54,915 nucleotides of DNA from Chara braunii (taxonomy: Eukaryota > Streptophyta > Charophyceae > Charales > Characeae): NCBI GenBank assembly GCA_003427395.1, contig BFEA01000480.1, positions 890,728-945,642 of the forward strand, written 5' to 3'. A model generated the notes under the pieces. That model had not been told where the DNA came from and made no database searches. It was given only the letters and a program-made list of their open reading frames with translations. Within the stretch, counting starts at the first letter, position 1. The number at the start of each line of letters is the position of its first letter. Both the position numbers and the translations under genes were made by a program. Below are positions 10,386 to 20,659 of this stretch, piece by piece.

Positions 10386-11873
10386 CTTGACAGACAGAAG
10401 GGTGGGGGGTAATTGACCCAGACTGCTGGCATCGTCGATGGGCGGTTTTGAATCGTCAAGAGCATGGATTTTAAAGGATTTGCATGTGCTCGAGCTGCTA
10501 CACAAAGGTGGAGCATTATTTCTTTTTTTCAATGGTGGAGGTGAAGCCAACGATATATTTATGTATATATCTAAACTTATGGTTTTTATAGTAAGTGGCG
10601 AGACCGCATATAAGTTCGGAGCCCCTGGGTCGTATCGCCCACCTGCTGTAGCAGGTATGGGCGCAGCTCCCGCATGTTCCCTCTTTGGAGGCTTGAGCAC
10701 GGATGTGGCTGCTACGGGGTTCCCCGTAATACTATAATGACAATAAAAAAGGCCGTCCTGTCCAGATTTGACAGGTAATTGAATTGGTTGGGCTTCAAAG
10801 AATTAGCCTTAAAAAAAAGAAAAAAAAGGAGGTCCGGAGATACGTGTCAAAAAAAAACAAAAAACAAACAAACGAATTTGTTCTTTTTCCCCCTTTTTTC
10901 GCTTTTGCGCTCTCATATTCATGTGATGAATTATATATATCTATATACCTATATTTTCTGCGTTATGAGCATCAAACTGGATAGGGTCCAACGATATATC
11001 TATGCATCTACATCTATATACCTATAACTTCTGCGTAGGGTATACCGTCCCTGAGTGGTAGAAAATGATTTATGACCATGTAGTGCCGGTAGCATTGAGT
11101 GCCCTGGGAGACCCCAGGGGATCGACTGCAGACTACTAAGGAGGTTGGGAGATTCAGAGGGAGAGGGAGATGGGAATAGCGGTACTGAGATTTGTGGGCA
11201 AATGCCGTGAGTATGCTGAGCTTAGCTGCAGCCTCACTGTAGCGGGTATTTCGCTCTTACGTGCCAACAGTCGGCTAGCATTTTCAGTTTTGTGGAAACC
11301 ACAGAATTTAAGCCTCGGTCTTACCTGCATCAGCGTCAGTGAAGCACTTCTCTCTCCATGTGTGTGCAGGCCATGTGCCGAAGGATGGTTTGTTTTGTCG
11401 TCGAGAAGTGAAGCGAGTTCACAGAAAAGCGTTGCGCCTGGTCTCTTGTTCCCTTTTTTTTGTGGTCGTTTTAGTTTTATGGCTTCGTTGCGAACTTGCG
11501 AGCAATGTTTATGGCCATCTTTGCTTATATCAGTACAAGCGATGCACCTGGTCATCTAAGCAAACTAAATGGTATTCAATGTACCTCTTGTCGTACGTTT
11601 TCTGGACGAAGTTCATGTTGATCGTTCGCACTTTGAGATTCGAACAATAATTCGGTGTCGCTCGCACTTGAGATGGAAGCAATCACTCGGCGGTTCACTT
11701 GAGGGCACAGTATTAATTAATCTGGTCAAGAGTAATGTAGCTTGAATTATCCCTTTTTTTTTTTTTTCGGTTTGTGACTCTATTCTGGAGTTCTCAGCAG
11801 TGTGCCTCGTGTGCCTTTTTTTTTTGTTCTTGAGATACCATCGATTGAGATAATCGGGCCGAGGTAATTCAGA

Positions 11874-11977
11874 GTTGTTTTTCAGTCGTCCGGTTCGTGC
11901 GAGTTCGAACTGAACTATTGTTTTTCAGTCGTCCGGTTCTAGCGGAGTTGTTTTTCAGTCGTCCGGTTCTAGCGGGT
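11874..11977 (+). repeat. Three short tandem units (GTTGTTTTTCAGTCGTCCGG)
   Basis: TTTTTCAGTCGTCCGGTTC occurs three times at uneven spacing (about 43 and 29 bp), directly before the SINE-like fragment at 11,980. Confidence 0.8.
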
Positions 11978-11979
11978 TC

Positions 11980-12025
11980 TCTATTTCAATAGTTCAGTGG
12001 TGTATGAGCTGAGGTAGGCCAACTG
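11980..12025 (-). repeat. tRNA-like SINE fragment
   Basis: On the minus strand it reads CTCAGCTCATACACCACTGA then ACTATTGAAATAGAGA, matching the tRNA-like part of the chimera at 12,791-12,830. Only the 5' half is clear. Confidence 0.45.
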
Positions 12026-12410
12026 GTTGGACCTATGATTTGAGAATCGATTGGAACCAAGAAATCGATCGTATTATTACAGTAACTCCAGACTGGGCAG
12101 GATTCGTTTTTACGCAAGCGCTACGCGTCTAACGTTCAATTGGTTTGGTCTCTTGGTCGGAAAGGGGGGATTACTCTATTATGACAGACGAAGTGAAAGA
12201 ATTCGACGGACGGCAATAGATGATTTCAGAGTCCATCGTTTCTCCATGATGGACATCTTTTGTGAGAGATGCTATATTTTCGATCGAAATGACCTGGAAA
12301 AGCGAAAAGCAGTTAGGATTAGGCATGGGGCACAGGGAACACATGGAGAGGGACGATTGTGAGGTCTCGGATCTGGATGTATACTTCGATTCTCGAAAAG
12401 ACGAAACAAA

Positions 12411-12490
12411 CTCGATTATCGTAGCTGGCGATGATCTATAGAAAACCTCGAAACTCGATTATCGGAGCTGGCGATGATCTATAGAAAGCC
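12411..12490 (+). repeat. 43-bp unit, two copies
   Basis: CTCGATTATCGTAGCTGGCG and its near-identical partner start at 12,411 and 12,454; each continues into ATGATCTATAGAAA. Confidence 0.85.
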
Positions 12491-12661
12491 TCAGAAGATG
12501 GGTCTACGAAGGCGATTATCGAGATCCCAGGGGGGCAGAACACCGATGTTCTTGGTGGCTGTGACATTACGATAGCCTTGAGATAATGTCATTGAATCGA
12601 CCGGCCCAGGTAAGTCTAGAGGTATGGAATTTGTTAATCTACTGCAACTGGATTCTGAATT

Positions 12662-12721
12662 CTGTTTTTTTTTTTTTTTTTTTTTTNTTCTGAATTCTGT
12701 TTTTTTTTTTTTTTTTTTTTT
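12662..12721 (-). repeat. Poly(A) tail of the tRNA/U2 chimera (poly-T on + strand)
   Basis: Two T runs of about 20 or more bases, separated by a duplicated CTGAATTCTG and one N at 12,687. On the minus strand this is an A tail with an internal repeat, directly after U2 sequence. It is the mark of an RNA-derived insertion. Homopolymer length is not reliable here. Confidence 0.7.
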
Positions 12722-12779
12722 GACTGATCAGAACAGAGGTAGTACGCTTGATCTTAGCCAAAAGGCCGAGAAATGTATA
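12722..12779 (-). pseudogene. U2 snRNA 5'-end retropseudogene
   Basis: The minus strand reads ATACATTTCTCGGCCTTTTG then GCTAAGATCAAG, the 5' end of U2 snRNA including the branch-site-recognition neighbourhood, and ends near the first stem-loop II (GTTCTGATCAG). It is followed at once by poly(A). The 3' two thirds of U2 and the Sm site are missing, so it cannot be a working gene. It is joined upstream (12,781 onward) to tRNA-like sequence. Confidence 0.85.
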
Positions 12780-12780
12780 C

Positions 12781-12830
12781 TTGTCTCTATTTCAGCAGTT
12801 CATGGGTGTACTAACTGAGCTACGCCCGCC
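12781..12830 (-). repeat. tRNA-like head fused to the U2 fragment
   Basis: The minus strand reads GCGGGCGTAGCTCAGTTAGT then ACACCCATGAACTG, a tRNA 5' half with an A-box-like segment. It breaks off after GAAATAGAGACAAG and U2 begins. Matching sequence without U2 occurs at 815-890. The join suggests template switching during reverse transcription of a SINE RNA. Confidence 0.6.
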
Positions 12831-12847
12831 TGTTACGATACATCTCT

Positions 12848-13080
12848 TCGATTGAATCTGGTTGGGGCCTTCGTTTCTGTTCCTCTGGCCGTGTGTCTGT
12901 GTACACCTATTCCCTAATGTCTATTGCAATTTTTTCGATCGAAGCTGGTTGGGCCCTTTGTTTCTGTGCCTGTGACCGTGTGTCTGTGTACACTTTTTGC
13001 CTTCTGTCTATACCACACTTTTTCGATTGAAGCTGGTTGGGCCCTTTGTTTCTGTGCCTGTGAGCGTGTGTCTGTGTTTG
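12848..13080 (+). repeat. Three tandem units of 87-88 bp
   Basis: TCGATTGAATCTGGTTGG-type starts occur at 12,848, 12,935 and 13,023. Each is followed by a CCTTYGTTTCTGT segment and GTGTGTCTGTGT. Units 2 and 3 are most alike. The array ends about 150 bp before the terminal exon. Confidence 0.88.
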
Positions 13081-13226
13081 GAACTGGTTTTACGAGGGTG
13101 ACAGATCGACTGATATGAGGAAATGGTTACTCACAGAAGCTCTCCGGGAAGTGTGGAGACTGATCGACTGATATGAGAAATGGCTTCTTTTGTGTGCGGG
13201 TGGGCGTTTGTACGCTTGGTGAACAG

Positions 13227-13299
13227 ACCGGACTGTAATGAGCATAACTTTGCAAGCCGCACGGAGTGCTTCCGATGCAACGCTCCGCGCAGGGACTAA
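13227..13299 (+). CDS. RanBP2-type zinc-finger protein, terminal coding exon
   Basis: Completes codon 171 and encodes residues 172-194 plus a TAA stop. It supplies the second half of finger 3: C174, N178, C185 and C188, with NFASRTECFRCNAPR, the pattern expected after W167 and C169 in the previous exon. Total length is 194 residues, which fits small three-finger plant proteins. The exon is too short to be seen as an ORF on its own; a longer frame at 13,238-13,504 overlaps it in another phase and is a shadow. A GTGAGA at about 13,339 could be a donor in the 3' UTR. Poly(A) signals are not obvious. Confidence 0.9.
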
Positions 13300-15039
13300 G
13301 AATGAAAAGAGTGCAGCAGCCAACACCAGCGGCAAAGGAGGTGAGAGAGAAGTAGTGTGCATACATGAGAGAGAGAGAGAGAGTGGATATAAATTGTGTC
13401 GAAGTCGTGAGGTCGTGTGGAAGCGATTTGTGGCAGAGGGTGAGGTGTCTGCTGATGATTGTGTGGGTGGGATGGTAATGAACATGGAAGGAGGGGGGGA
13501 GTGAAGGTGAGTCCTTAACGCTGTCAATAAGGATGGGAGAGAATGGGGTAGAACTTAAATTCTATTTATGATTGGCAAGAACTTCAATTCTGTTCATGAT
13601 TGGCTGGAACTTGAATGCTGTTGACGAGGCATTTCGGCTGTGCTGGTGCAATATCCAAAAAGCTTTGGCTGTGCTGGTGAAATATCCTCGAAGGTTGTAT
13701 GCCCATGATGGGAACTGATGGCATGCACTGTGTTGTGATTCGTGCAGGACAGGGGATTATTTTTTAGATAATGGAGTGAAGAACTGCAGGCTGGGGTATG
13801 TATTAGGATTGGCATGGACGGCAGTTTTTTTCGATGAGATTGAGCGGTGGGCGTTGAATCAAAGGGAATATCGCCAGCTTTTTCATTCTAATTAAGGAGG
13901 CGTCGGTGGGTAGGGCTGTACAGTATTTGATTCTCTTTTGGTCTTCCCTCCCTTCGGAGGGGAACTCTGGATTACGGTGGAGTGCGAGATGAAAGGGCTT
14001 GTTTGGGAAACTGAGCGGCAAGGGCAGCAGCAGTGTATTCCTTCGTGTGTTCTATGTCGGGGAGTTGACTGGTGACGCATTGAGTGTGAGAGCGGGAGGG
14101 TTGTGTGTATGTGTGCGTGAGAGAGAGAGAGGGAGAGCGAGAGAGAGAGGGGGGGAGAGAGTGGAGGTTTTGTTCATGACATTCGTGTGAGAGGGCTTTT
14201 TCTCCTTTGACTAGTTGTCGGGGGCAGCGCGGCCAGGGGAGAATGAAGAGGACTGAGGAAGCGGAGAGAAGAGGGGAGTGAGTGTATACCGGGGACGAAT
14301 AAGATGGATGTAGAGTTGACGTCTGGTGTGTACAGGGTCGTGCGTGCATGTGCTTTTTTGTGGGTGGATGGAGGGGTGAAGGGAGGAGCATTGAGTTGGT
14401 GAACTTAGGAGAGCGNNNNNNACTCTTTGTCAGGTGGTATCTTTTCATCCTGACGACGAGGAGTTTGCCTACGATTTTTTTTATTTTTTTTTGGGGTCAC
14501 TTTGCGTCCCTTTTTGTCATTTCCTTTCTCTAGCGCCATTGTAGGTTTTTGCTGTGTAGTTGATCGGAGAAGGTTCTCTCTCTCTGTGATGTGTCTCTGG
14601 ATTCTCTGGAAGTCTCATTCAGAAGGAGATCTGGACGTCACGTGAGAGGGGAGGAGTTGGGGTCTGGCGGGAGAAAGGACGTGATGGGAGCTAACCTGGT
14701 GCAATTCTGAGCCTCCTCTTTGCGGAGTCTGCTTGTTCCAGGACGTAGGCAGATTGAAGAGAGATGAGACTGAAGTGAAAGCGAAGGCGAACAGCGATGA
14801 TGGGAGAAGTGATCACTGTTAACCTGTCTGGTAGAGCGGTGACGACAAACATGCGGTTGTTCTAATTGAGGATTCGAAGCAGAGATTGACGAGTTGAGGG
14901 AGGGAGGGAGGAAGGGAGGGGGATCAGGGAGTGGAGAGTAACTTACGGTTAAAGATTTAAGGAGTGGTGTCGAGAGAGAGAGAGAGCGAAGGAGGTGATG
15001 GTGCCGGCAAGAAAATGCGAGCGAGGTTCGTGTGTCTAG
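13300..15039. other. No gene seen; presumed 3' region, microsatellites, gap
   Basis: Contains GA-rich microsatellites (13,366-13,382 and 14,119-14,160) and a six-base assembly gap at 14,416-14,421. I see no convincing ORF or poly(A) signal. The first part may be 3' UTR of the zinc-finger gene. Confidence 0.5.
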
Positions 15040-15215
15040 CGGTGTTGAGGGATACCAGCGAAGGAGGGGGTGCTAGGAAGAGGGGTCGAGGGATAGCCAA
15101 AGGAGTCGGTGGTGGGAGGGGGGTGTTGAGGGATAGCAAAAGAGGAGTCGGTGATGGGAGGGGGGGTCGAGAGATAGCAAAAGAGGAGACGGTGGTGGTA
15201 AAACGGGGGGTTGAG
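15040..15215 (+). repeat. G-rich minisatellite, about four 45-bp units
   Basis: Units of the form GGGATAGC...GGAGTCGGTGATGGGAGGG repeat with changes. Both strands give long reading frames (for example 15,073-15,381 minus) that are by-products of the repeat. Confidence 0.75.
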
Positions 15216-15973
15216 GGAGAGTGGGGGAAGTCGACAAGAGAAAGGCAACGCGGGTGATGGATCCGCATGTGTGTTCATGCTCGGAGTGTTCAAGTGAAAG
15301 GCGCAGAAGGAGTTTTGCGCCTCGCAGTGCTATGGAGCTCTTGGGGGGATGGGTGTGATATCTGTTAGTGCCTCCGCTCATGTGAGTTTGGTCATACTAA
15401 AGCGAGTCAGGAAGGTGCATGAGAGCAGAAGGGAGAAGCGACGACGGTCGGGCGGGCCCCTGAAGAGAGGGCGTTAGATGCGAGCGCGGAGAAGGGGTTT
15501 TGCGTTTGCAGACCCAATGTGTGGAGTCGGTGTTTTCGATGATCAGCTCGGTGTGTTATCTTTTGGGACTGCTTTGTTGGTTCAATTGCCATTGGGAATC
15601 GGCAAGCAGACGGTGGCCAGCTCTCTGTGTGAGAAGGGCAGAGACAATATCGATGACGATGGTCTAGTCATGTCTGTATTCTCGAAACGCCAATGTGATT
15701 GTTATAATTGGGTTGTCGTTATCAATCTGGACCAGTCTAATGTTTTTTTTTCCTCTTGGCATCTGCTGCGACTTTTCTGTTCCCAAAGGGTCCTGAAGTA
15801 CGTCGATGTCCCTTGAGTTGCTTCTTTTTTCTCATCAAACCGTCGTTCTGATCTGAAAAGCAAATGATGACACCGAGTGTGACGCTCTTGTGTACGTGCT
15901 GCGCATGCTGACAGGGCAGCAACAGGCCCACACGATCATAACCACGGCCTAAACGAGTTCCAGGCCGGGGGAT
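15216..15973. other. No gene seen
   Basis: A 112-residue frame at 15,478-15,816 has no recognisable domain and no visible splice context. Nothing else supported. Confidence 0.45.
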
Positions 15974-16062
15974 AGGTCCCACTTGCAGGAATTAAGAGAT
16001 ACTGACCGTAGATATAGCAAAGATCAACGGCCGAGATCTCCTAATCGGCGCAAGTGGGACCT
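15974..16062. mobile_element. M3 miniature element, copy b (89 bp)
   Basis: Same 13-bp inverted ends as copy a at 2,489-2,575 and almost the same centre (AAGATCAACGGCCGA and ATCTCCTAAT). The two differ at only a handful of positions. Confidence 0.85.
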
Positions 16063-16756
16063 TGCCCCGGAGAAGAGCCCCAGTTAGGTGTTGCTGTTTA
16101 AACTGTTCAGTGAGGCGGGTATATTCGTGGTTACGGTATGTTTGTTCTCTTGCCTGTGCTCTCTCCGAGTCGGGTGCTTTTGCAGTAGGCAGCGAAGAAC
16201 TCTGCAGCGAACAACTGTGAGAATACGAATACGGGCTACCAAAAAAATAAATAAAAAAATTATGAATACGGGCTTGGCCTTTTGGATTCTTGCAATATAT
16301 TTACAAGCTTTCCGGAAAAAAAAAGAAAAAAGAAGGGGCTTGGCGGCGAATGTCACGGGTCGGACGATCCCGATTTCATCCGTAGAAGAGATCCGGATGC
16401 GTCATAGTGACCGGTATATGCTGTGCCCTGATACAGCCTTGCATTCCCTACCCACGCCAGGTCAGTGTGGCTCCACCTGAACTGAAAGGTTTTCCATATA
16501 CGGATATATAATCACCGGCCGTTCTATGCGGGTGAAGATGCTACTATGTAGGGTGTATCCTACCCTCGGCTATAGTCGTCGGTATCCTGTGGGTCTCGCT
16601 GTACTACTCTCCACTGTCTGGAAATTAGGGGGGTAGTAGGTGGAGAGTTGTCAAATTCTTCTAAATAGGGCTTTTTTTTATTTGGCAAAGCAGGGGTTTC
16701 CCCCATCACCTCTGCAGTTACTATCCACGCTCCTGCTGTCCGATTCCTGAGTCCGA

Positions 16757-16863
16757 TGACGTCTTCTCCCGAATACAACGTACGGTCGTTATTGCTGCAT
16801 CTGGGCTCTAGTTACCCCAAATACAGCTATAATGACCCTACAATTTATTCCGGTGAAGGTGGT
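16757..16863. mobile_element. M2 foldback element, copy
   Basis: The left arm CTCCCGAATACAACGTACGG matches the copy at 1,394-1,504, and CCCCAAATACAGCTATAA is shared with its centre. The right arm has decayed. A further, weaker relative lies near 16,465-16,545 (GTGAAGATGCTACTA). Confidence 0.7.
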
Positions 16864-17654
16864 CGCAGACATCGTGACAGCAGACGAAGACACGCCGGGC
16901 GTCATGGGCATTTTGCCCGGTCTAGACTCCAGGCACTCTCTCAAAATTCGGGCCCCTACGGTATATAGGCCCTTCGGCGTCATGGCCATTTTGTTCATTT
17001 TGTTCAGAGGTCTATCCGCGTAACGAATTTTTTCTTTGCTCTTTTTTTTGCTTTTTTTTTTGCTCTTTCTTTTGTTGTAAAAAACTGGTGTGTTCATTCG
17101 GCTGCACTCATCTTGCTGGATGATCTTTTTTTTCCGTTTTCTTTTGTTGTAAAAAACACGGCCCCGTCTATTCTCGTGGCGCAACAGTCCGGTTGCTTAT
17201 CACTGGAAAGCAAGTTTTACAAACTGCAAACCCAGAAAAATGAAGTCGTAAGAGAAGCCTAGCCACCAGTCGGAGGGGGGGTCGTATAGGGAAATCACAC
17301 CCACCCATTTACCTGGGTCTCCTTCGATTCGGCTAATGGTCGGGGGACGTGATAACAGTACCCAGCCACACAATAGGCGAATCGCAGGCGCGCGTTGTGG
17401 GGGGAGTTCCTTCCCTCTCCCGCCTTGCGGGCTTTCCAGGATGACCACACAGATTGGATTTCACTGCTGAAGGAAAGCTGCGTGCACAAAAACATAAAAA
17501 CAAGGCTTGGAAAACACATCTAGCTCTGCTTGCCGCAAGCGGCACGGGTGGGATCTCGGTGCTTGCCGCAAGCGGTTCGAGTGGCAATGCCGTCTGTCTG
17601 TTTTTTTTTTTTTCCCTTCCTTTGAAGGAAAGCTTGTAATATATATATTGAAAG
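16864..17654. other. No gene seen; T-rich duplications and a short inverted repeat
   Basis: GGCGTCATGG...CATTTTG recurs near 16,899 and 16,976, and CTTTTGTTGTAAAAAAC recurs near 17,069 and 17,140. CTTGCCGCAAGCGG occurs twice near 17,527 and 17,560. No coding gene is supported. Confidence 0.5.
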
Positions 17655-17747
17655 CTTGGCTAAGATCAAGTGCACTGTAACTGTTCTGATCAGTTTAATA
17701 TCTGATCTGTGGTCCATCGGACCATTTAAAAAAAAACAAAAAAACAA
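17655..17747 (+). pseudogene. U2 snRNA retropseudogene with poly(A) tail
   Basis: TTGGCTAAGATCAAGTG, then CTGTTCTGATCAGTTTAATA and TCTGAT, follow U2 from the branch-recognition region through stem-loop II to about 17,726. An A-rich tail (17,727-17,747) follows. The first dozen U2 bases and everything from the Sm site onward are missing. Possible target duplications are AAAGCTTG before and AAAGGCTTG after. It is a processed, dead copy. Confidence 0.85.
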
Positions 17748-18374
17748 AGGCTTGCAGTAGATTAGATGGCGTCTGTTTCACCGGAGCAAAGATTGGAAAC
17801 TCGTCCCTCCACATTTGGACCGACAAGCAAGGAGATGATCCCAGTGTTTCTGAGAGAAATCTTCTTTAGTGCATTACGAAAAAAAAAAAGAAAAAAAAAA
17901 GGTTGGGGCATGAAGTCTTTGTAACACCAAGGGACACGAGCCTTAGATTTTGAGACACTGGAGTCGTGGACGACGTAGAGTAGATTGTGTGTCGACAGTA
18001 AGGCCCGGCTGAGATGACAAGTAGACTGTCCGCTTTCTGCAGGATGTGAGATGAATGCAAAGAGTTGGCCGAAGGGATTGTCTGAGAGGATGACTCTTAT
18101 CTTTGCTGGGAGAACTTTGTAGTTTGGCTGATGTCCGTACTGCTTTTGTGACTGGCTTAGAGAATGGCAGCGCCCCTGGATGGTCTGACACGTCTGGCGG
18201 GTCGAAAGTCCTGCGTGTCTGTGGTTATGGGCATTTCTATAGTGGCCGCAGTCTGTTGGTTGCGTAGCTAGGCACGACTCCTACGTAGCCCACGTCAATG
18301 GGGTCTCTGTCTGTCAGACCCGATGGCACAGAGAGAGTGAGAAAGAGAGAGAGATGTTTGTAAGGCCGAGGAAG

Positions 18375-18376
18375 GG

Positions 18377-18421
<45 letters not shown>
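18375..18421 (+). repeat. (CA)n-(GA)n compound microsatellite
   Basis: About nine CA repeats run directly into about 14 GA repeats. Confidence 0.95.
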
Positions 18422-18424
<3 letters not shown>

Positions 18425-18525
18425 GTTGGGCAATTCTATTCATTTAAGCGGGTGATAGGTATAAGGGCTTCCACAGCAGGGACTTGACATTTGGTCAGTG
18501 TAAGGGACACTTGTGAACATATGCG

Positions 18526-18637
18526 AGGAGTGCCACAGCGCTGAAACTAGCACGTGGTGCCAGGCGGGGTTGGGGCAGGGCAGGAGTGCCACAGCGCTGA
18601 AACTAGCACGTGGTGCCAGGCGGGGTTGGGGCAGGGC
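18526..18637 (+). repeat. 56-bp unit, two exact copies
   Basis: AGGAGTGCCACAGCGCTGAA starts at 18,526 and 18,582; both copies continue identically to GGGGCAGGGC. Confidence 0.92.
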
Positions 18638-18820
18638 AGGAGAGGGGTGGGCGGGCCAGATTGACAGATGTTTCAGTCGTCTGGCGTTATGTGACGGGGA
18701 GTCGCATGCACGCGAGAATGTTTCAGATCGACTGCCACTCTTGTCAGGGGTTTGGAGTCTTGGGCCGACAGTGGTGAGTCTATCCATCAGCCAGCCACTT
18801 TTCTGTCGGCCCAGAGCTAG

Positions 18821-18943
18821 GAGATTGAACCACGACAGCATTCCCATCCCACGATGCATTCGGTGTGGCTTAGCTGGCCAACGTGGCGACCGCGTATCCA
18901 TCGAATGCATCGTGGGATGGGAATGCTGTCGTGGTTCAATCTC
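18821..18943. repeat. Perfect 42-bp inverted repeat with 39-bp spacer
   Basis: Bases 18,821-18,862 and 18,902-18,943 are exact reverse complements (arm begins GAGATTGAACCACGACAGCA). Pairing continues outward past a three-base bulge (GAGCTAG with CTAGCTC). Transcribed, it would fold into a near-perfect hairpin. No target duplication or family relative is seen in the window. It could be a young foldback element or a small-RNA precursor. Confidence 0.9.
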
Positions 18944-19214
18944 CTTCTAGCTCCCATCGGATGTGGGTGCCTTTTTGGGGGATGGGGGGGGTGGGCGGGC
19001 TTATCGTTGCCTTGTCAGCTGGGATATGACAGAGAGAGAGCTAGGTAGGTAGGTAATCGTGAGCTTGTAGGCGTCGGCTGGAGTCGGGGCAGGTCGGTGT
19101 CGCTGTCTGTCCGGAGTATCTAACGACGCCCTTACTTTCCTGTCTATATTAGCTGTCTGTCCGGAGTATCTATGACGGAGTTGCTTTGTTAGCTGGGGTC
19201 AGTCAGCCAACGGG

Positions 19215-19444
19215 TGTTTGTCCGGAGAGCTTATGTCGAACAGTGTCGCTGTCTGTCCGGAGAGCTTATGTAGAACAGTGTCGCTGTCTGTTTGTCTCTG
19301 CTGTACTGTTGTGCCCACTCACACAACCAAACAATCTGTGGCAGTCTTGCTTTTCCTTGTGGAGTTGTTTTACTGTTGTGCCCACTCACACAACCAAACA
19401 ATTTGTGGCAGTCTTGCTTTTCCTTGTGGAGTTGTTTTTCGGAC

Positions 19445-19475
<31 letters not shown>
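19215..19475 (+). repeat. Nested direct repeats ending in (AC)n
   Basis: GTCCGGAGAGCTTATGT occurs twice near 19,220 and 19,257. ACTGTTGTGCCCACTCACAC and its downstream 45 bp occur twice, about 66 bp apart. A (CA)n microsatellite closes the region at 19,447-19,475. Confidence 0.85.
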
Positions 19476-19477
<2 letters not shown>

Positions 19478-20499
19478 TCTGACGTCGTAGAGAGGCTGGA
19501 AAGGCTCAGAGTTGTGGGAAGTTAAAGAAGGGATGCTTTGCTTTGTCAGCTGGGATGAACCAGTCAACGGATGTGTCCGAAGCGCGAGCTTCAGTTTCGT
19601 GTAGGTTATGAGTAGTGATGTCTTAACGCGTCTGCGTCGAGGCTACGTTCTGTGCGGTGATTTTATATCCTTGTCGGGTACAGACGGCAGAGGTCTGTAG
19701 GGAGCGGCCGTCAGGCGAGGGAAGCCGGAAGCATGCGGTGGTGTGGTTGCTTTGTCAGCAAAGACGCCGGTGACATCAGTCGAGGAATGTGTTTTGCTTT
19801 TACACCTTCATTAAGCAAAGAACGGGTTGCTATTGTTTCTCCGTTTCAATCATTGAACCCACCAGCGTAGCGCGATCTCGTTGTCGTGGGTCCCTCATGA
19901 CGGTCGTGCTCTCATCTCAGGGAGGTCCTCTCTTTGGCTATATGCTTGTGTTATTTGTTGTTGTCTACCGCGGATAGTGACGACTCAAGTCATGGGGCCT
20001 CGCTGTACTGGTCTCTAAATTGGGAAAATGAGACTGAATCCACCCAATGAACATGGAAAGGGAGTCCAATGTTCGTGTCACAAAGATTGAGCCTTTGCGG
20101 GGTTGTGCTAATCGGACTTTTTCGTCGTTTTTTCACTGTAAGGGGGTTCTGTAAGGGGGTAGGTCCTGACATGATTGTAGTGCGGTGTTTCGGGACGTGT
20201 GTCTCGTAGATTCATCAACAGCTAAATTCGCGTGCCGCTCAGCCACGTGGGCTGTATGCGCGTTGTGCTTTTGTCTGTGACCGTTTTTGTTATTACTTCC
20301 CGTGCACACGTGGTGACGTCCAAACTAGGTAATTTCAAATTTCCAAAATTTGAAAAAGGACTCGACGGAATAACATGGACTTTTACTTTCTGGTTCTTTT
20401 CGTCGATGGTTGACGTGGTTTTGTATGAAGTGACGAAAACATCTTAGTCCCCCCCGCAAAAAAAAAAAAACATCCCAGTGCATAGTGGTCGTGGGATTG
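19476..20499. other. No gene seen
   Basis: Short frames only, none with a recognisable domain. Confidence 0.45.
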
Positions 20500-20612
20500 C
20501 TACCGTCTTCCCCCCAACACAACGAACCCCAATATTTAATGGATATAAGCTGTATTTCCGGTCGGGTACGGTGATTATGAGGGTGCGTTGCGTGTTCGGG
20601 GGATGATAGTAG
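20500..20612. mobile_element. M2 foldback element, copy (113 bp)
   Basis: CTACCGTCTTCCCCCCAACA at the left and GTTCGGGGGATGATAGTAG at the right form imperfect inverted ends, with the usual ACAACG/CGTTG pairing inside. Confidence 0.72.
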
Positions 20613-20659
20613 TGTGTAGGAGATGCAGGGTGATTGCTGGTATAATCTCCTGCTAGTAT

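Larger units (their letters stand above)
6632..13226 (+). other. 6,595-bp phase-2 intron of the zinc-finger gene
   Basis: The donor GTGAGA at 6,632 and the acceptor AACAG at 13,226 split codon 171. Splicing restores a canonical third finger and an open frame of 194 codons, which is strong evidence that the intron is real. It holds many tandem duplications, M2 foldback elements, a SINE-like fragment and the tRNA/U2 chimera. Several short ORFs occur (for example 7,634-7,966 and 12,051-12,362); none resembles a known protein. Confidence 0.88.

Noticed and set aside
12848-13080. CRISPR-like array
   Set aside because: Three diverged 87-bp tandem units with no repeat-spacer alternation, in a eukaryotic intron.
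13238-13504. 88-residue ORF across the terminal exon
   Set aside because: It is in a different frame from the zinc finger; the finger ligands and stop are in the spliced frame.
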